From DHVE2 group archaeon (GTDB lineage: Archaea; Thermoplasmatota; Thermoplasmata; Thermoplasmatales; Aciduliprofundaceae): a DNA stretch of 7,911 bases. The stretch is from contig JALWEL010000188.1 in assembly GCA_027014065.1 (NCBI GenBank), positions 1-7,911 on the forward strand, written 5' to 3'. The notes beneath the pieces were generated by a model. The model ran no database searches, was not told the DNA's origin, and worked only from the letters and a program-made list of their open reading frames with translations. How positions within the stretch are numbered: the first letter of the stretch is position 1; every line of letters starts with the position of its first letter. This document shows, piece after piece, positions 6,593-7,911 of this stretch. The position numbers were made by a program, and so were the translations under genes.

Positions 6593-7110
6593 TCGGCAAC
6601 CCTCCTTGCCCATTTTGCGAAAGAGCCGCATACTTTCTCTATATTCGCAATTTCATTTTTTTCCTCTCCCTCCGGTATGTTAATCCAGTGCACGTAGAGA
6701 TTGTTCTCATCGTCCACGTCCACGCTCAGCGTGCCCGGGGTGAGTGTTATGGAATTCGCCAGGAAAGTCACGCCGAAATCAGTTTTCAACTCGGGTTTGA
6801 TTTTCACGATTCCCGGCCTTATCTTTCCCGTAACCACACGATACGCCACATCAATATTCGCCTTTGCCATCGCGAAGAAGAACGGGCCGAATCCATAAAC
6901 CACGAAGAGAAGCCATCGCAGCGGGTTGAGCATCCTGTAATCTCCACTCTTACAAAGATATTTTCTGGATATTGCCCCCACTATAATACTGAGAAAAACA
7001 CCCATTATTATTTCCTCCACGCTCCAGAACCCTAAAAAGCTGCCGCTCCCGGCAGTGAGTGCGAGATACGCAATAAAGGTGTAAATTATCGTCACAATCA
7101 ATGCAATCAT
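6589..7110 (-). CDS. mbhA: MbhA, MnhE-type antiporter subunit, first gene of the operon
   Basis: 173 aa. MrpE/MnhE family: N-terminal membrane helices (about 3-20, 32-47, 64-82), then a cytoplasmic domain with NIDVAYRVVTGKIRPG (85-100) and the hallmark ANSITLTPGTLSVDV (118-132). MnhE subunits support assembly and function of Mrp-type antiporters. It opens the minus-strand operon, as mbhA does in Thermococcales. Start: ATG at 7110, with a short GGTGA ribosome site at 7119-7115, only 4 nt from the ATG, and a TATA-like element about 35 bp upstream. The 5' untranslated leader is therefore predicted to be only about 10 nt. Confidence 0.94.
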   Translation of the reverse strand: MIALIVTIIYTFIAYLALTAGSGSFLGFWSVEEIIMGVFLSIIVGAISRKYLCKSGDYRMLNPLRWLLFVVYGFGPFFFAMAKANIDVAYRVVTGKIRPGIVKIKPELKTDFGVTFLANSITLTPGTLSVDVDDENNLYVHWINIPEGEEKNEIANIEKVCGSFAKWARRVAE

Positions 7111-7114
7111 TTAA

Positions 7115-7119
7115 TCACC
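7115..7119 (-). promoter_or_regulatory. Short ribosome binding site of mbhA
   Basis: GGTGA on the minus strand, 4 nt before the mbhA ATG at 7110. It is weaker and closer than the GGAGG sites of the internal genes, but it supports this start. Confidence 0.5.
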
Positions 7120-7139
7120 ATTTAAGATAATGCAAAAAT

Positions 7140-7153
7140 AAGATATATATCTT
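7140..7153. repeat. 14-bp perfect palindrome over the mbhA TATA element
   Basis: AAGATATATATCTT equals its own reverse complement. The inner bases are a simple AT alternation, so part of the symmetry comes free with the TATA element; the AAG/CTT flanks are what extend it. It could be a dimeric regulator site or chance. Confidence 0.5.
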
Positions 7154-7156
7154 TCG
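7141..7156 (-). promoter_or_regulatory. Candidate archaeal TATA/BRE promoter of the mbh operon
   Basis: Read on the minus strand: CGAAAG (7156-7151), a possible TFB recognition element, followed by ATATATAT (7150-7143). At the usual archaeal distance of about 25 bp, transcription would start near 7119-7122, just ahead of the GGTGA ribosome site. The TATA element lies within a perfect 14-bp palindrome (7140-7153), so repressor binding there would block TBP. Inferred from sequence alone. Confidence 0.6.
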
Positions 7157-7193
7157 TTTTTTACTTACTATTTTTCGTAAAATAAAAACGAAA
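7152..7193. repeat. Inverted repeat with 10-bp arms in the divergent promoter region
   Basis: TTTCGTTTTT (7152-7161) and AAAAACGAAA (7184-7193) are exact reverse complements with a 22-bp spacer. The right arm overlaps the palindrome AACGAA-A-TTCGTT (7187-7199). The arms contain T and A runs, but the shared CG core makes pure low complexity less likely. A regulator operator fits better than a transcription terminator, because neither gene ends here. Confidence 0.5.
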
Positions 7194-7210
7194 TTCGTTG
7201 ATATTATGAA

Positions 7211-7224
7211 GAAAAATTTAAATT
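7211..7224 (+). promoter_or_regulatory. Candidate TATA/BRE promoter of the mutase gene
   Basis: GAAAAA (7211-7216) followed by TTTAAATT (7217-7224) resembles an archaeal BRE plus TATA box. Its centre is about 26 bp upstream of the ATG at 7246, so transcription would begin at or within a base or two of the start codon and give a leaderless mRNA. In agreement, no purine-rich ribosome site is visible in 7225-7245. Confidence 0.6.
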
Positions 7225-7245
7225 CCATATCGCAATATCGCATTA

Positions 7246-7635
7246 ATGATGAAGAGAATACTCATCACAAAGGTCGGGCTCGATGGTCATGATCGAGGTG
7301 CGAAAGTCGTGGCCCGGGCGCTGAAAAACGCAGGTTACGAGGTAATATATACGGGGATACGCCAGAGTCCGGAGCAAGTGGTTATGACTGCAATGCAGGA
7401 AGACGTTTCCCTCATCGGTCTGAGCTGTCTCTCAGGGGCGCACATTCCACTTTTCAGGAGGGTGATGGAACTTATGGACAAGATGAACCTCAAGATTCCC
7501 GTGTTCTGTGGGGGTACGATTCCTCCGGAGGATGTGGATATTCTAAAGGGCATGGGAATAAAAGAGGTGTTCGGTCCGGGCAGTTCTCTGAAGGACATAG
7601 TAGAAAAGGTCAGGGAGATGGTGGGCGATGATTGA
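7246..7635 (+). CDS. mcmA2: Cobalamin-binding small subunit of acyl-CoA (methylmalonyl-CoA) mutase
   Basis: 129 aa, the length of a stand-alone B12-binding domain. Together with a separate large subunit (not in this window) it interconverts methylmalonyl-CoA and succinyl-CoA. The cobalamin signature is complete: D13-x-H15-x-x-G18 in GLDGHDRG, where His15 would be the lower cobalt ligand, S60-x-L62 in GLSCLSGAH, and GGTIP (89-93). VFGPGSSL (108-115) is also typical of mutase C-terminal domains. Archaea and some bacteria carry the mutase as split subunits like this. Start: ATG ATG in tandem (7246, 7249); the promoter position favours a leaderless message from the first. It overlaps the next gene by 8 bp. 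Other acyl-CoA mutases (isobutyryl- or hydroxyisobutyryl-type small subunits) share these motifs, and substrate choice resides in the large subunit, so the exact substrate is not proven. Confidence 0.9.
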   Translation: MMKRILITKVGLDGHDRGAKVVARALKNAGYEVIYTGIRQSPEQVVMTAMQEDVSLIGLSCLSGAHIPLFRRVMELMDKMNLKIPVFCGGTIPPEDVDILKGMGIKEVFGPGSSLKDIVEKVREMVGDD

Positions 7636-7911
7636 AGAACTGATGGAGAACGTGAAAAATGGAGACACTGTTGCATTATCGAAGCTCATTTCTATGATGG
7701 AGAAAGATGAGAGAACGAGAAAAGAGGTGATTAAGAAAATATTTGCATGCCCCGCCCGCGGGAAAATAATATGCTTCACGGGCCCACCGGGGGTGGGAAA
7801 AAGTACCCTAATTGACCAAGTCCTATCAATTTTAACCTCCGAGGGAAAGAAAGTTGGCGTAATTTTAGTTGATCCAAGATCTCCTTACACCGGAGGCGCA
7901 TTGCTTGGTGA
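7628..7911 (+). CDS. meaB: MeaB/ArgK-type GTPase, mutase chaperone (C-terminus cut by window edge)
   Basis: Partial gene, 94 codons seen, running off the right edge. MeaB-type G3E P-loop GTPases load and protect the cobalamin cofactor of methylmalonyl-CoA mutase; older annotations call them LAO/AO transport ATPase or ArgK. Seen here: a helical N-terminal part (about 1-45) with the common R30 region, Walker A G52-PPGVGK58-S59 in FTGPPGVGKSTL, and VDPRSPYTGGALLG (81-94), which matches the VDPSSPFTGG motif of the family. It starts at ATG 7628 inside the mutase gene (8-bp overlap, ATGATTGA), so translation of the two is probably coupled. The pairing with the B12 subunit makes a chaperone role much more likely than a transport role. 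The G-domain base-recognition motif lies beyond the window. Confidence 0.92.
   Translation, partial: MIEELMENVKNGDTVALSKLISMMEKDERTRKEVIKKIFACPARGKIICFTGPPGVGKSTLIDQVLSILTSEGKKVGVILVDPRSPYTGGALLG

Larger units (their letters stand above)
7111..7245. promoter_or_regulatory. Divergent intergenic control region between mbhA and the mutase gene
   Basis: This 135-bp, strongly AT-rich stretch is the only real non-coding space in the window and separates two divergent transcription units. It contains a candidate promoter on each strand, a palindrome over the mbhA TATA element, repeated TTCGT motifs, and a separate odd-centred palindrome. The candidate elements for the two directions are separate and do not overlap, so both could be controlled by a protein bound in the middle (about 7153-7199). 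No reading frame of note was found in it. Confidence 0.75.

Noticed and set aside
1..7110. Respiratory complex I (Nuo) or a bacterial Mrp antiporter operon
   Set aside because: NuoB/C/D/H-like genes are joined to MnhB-G-type genes, and NuoD carries complete [NiFe] cysteine motifs that complex I lacks. A plain Mrp operon would not contain NuoB/C/D/H-like genes.
7152..7193. Inverted repeat read as a transcription terminator
   Set aside because: The region lies between two divergent starts, so no transcript needs to end there, and the arms are too AT-rich to form a strong hairpin.
7335..7779. Minus-strand frames antisense to the mutase subunit and MeaB
   Set aside because: The plus-strand genes here carry full B12-binding and Walker A motifs. 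The opposite frames are Ser/Ile/Phe-rich shadows.
1..7911. CRISPR array, tRNA/rRNA, insertion sequence or phage genes
   Set aside because: No regularly spaced repeats, RNA-gene-like stretches, transposase motifs or terminal inverted repeats were seen. Nearly all bases are accounted for by coding sequence.

Overview
The window is archaeal. The main evidence is a membrane-bound, Mrp-type energy-converting [NiFe] hydrogenase (MBH) operon in the same subunit order as mbhA-M of Pyrococcus/Thermococcus, AT-rich TATA-like elements at archaeal distance from the starts, and a probably leaderless gene on the opposite strand. Base composition is moderate, and I cannot name the genus from sequence alone. 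A euryarchaeal or Thermoplasmatota-type peptide/organic-acid fermenter would fit.

Layout. Positions 7110 down to 1 (minus strand) hold thirteen tightly packed genes: mbhA (MnhE), mbhB (MnhF), mbhC (MnhG), mbhD (DUF4040/MrpA C-terminal part), mbhE (MrpA/MrpB-like), mbhF (MnhB), mbhG (MnhC/NuoK), mbhH (MnhD/NuoN antiporter), mbhI (linker), mbhJ (NuoB-like [4Fe-4S] small subunit), mbhK (NuoC-like), mbhL (NuoD-like [NiFe] large subunit) and a truncated mbhM (NuoH-like anchor) that runs off the left edge. Every junction overlaps except B/C, which has a one-base gap, and most genes carry a GGAGG-type ribosome site inside the preceding gene. The ferredoxin-docking subunit MbhN would be expected just beyond position 1.

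Positions 7111-7245 are the only real intergenic space. They hold divergent promoters, a 14-bp palindrome over the hydrogenase TATA element, and TTCGT motifs spaced about two helical turns apart.

Positions 7246-7911 (plus strand) carry the small B12-binding subunit of an acyl-CoA mutase (methylmalonyl-CoA mutase type), overlapped by 8 bp by the start of its MeaB/ArgK-type GTPase chaperone, which runs off the right edge.

How they work together (established for the families, inferred here): reduced ferredoxin from fermentation feeds MbhN-J-L, protons are reduced to H2 at the MbhL [NiFe] site, and the energy drives ion (H+/Na+) movement through the MbhA-H antiporter-like module. All four [NiFe]-ligating cysteines are present in MbhL, so this reads as a true hydrogenase rather than the related sulfane reductase (MBS/MBX). 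The mutase pair belongs to propionyl-/succinyl-CoA metabolism. I see no undescribed system. The least explained parts are the divergent regulatory region and a few non-standard residues in MbhL and MbhG.
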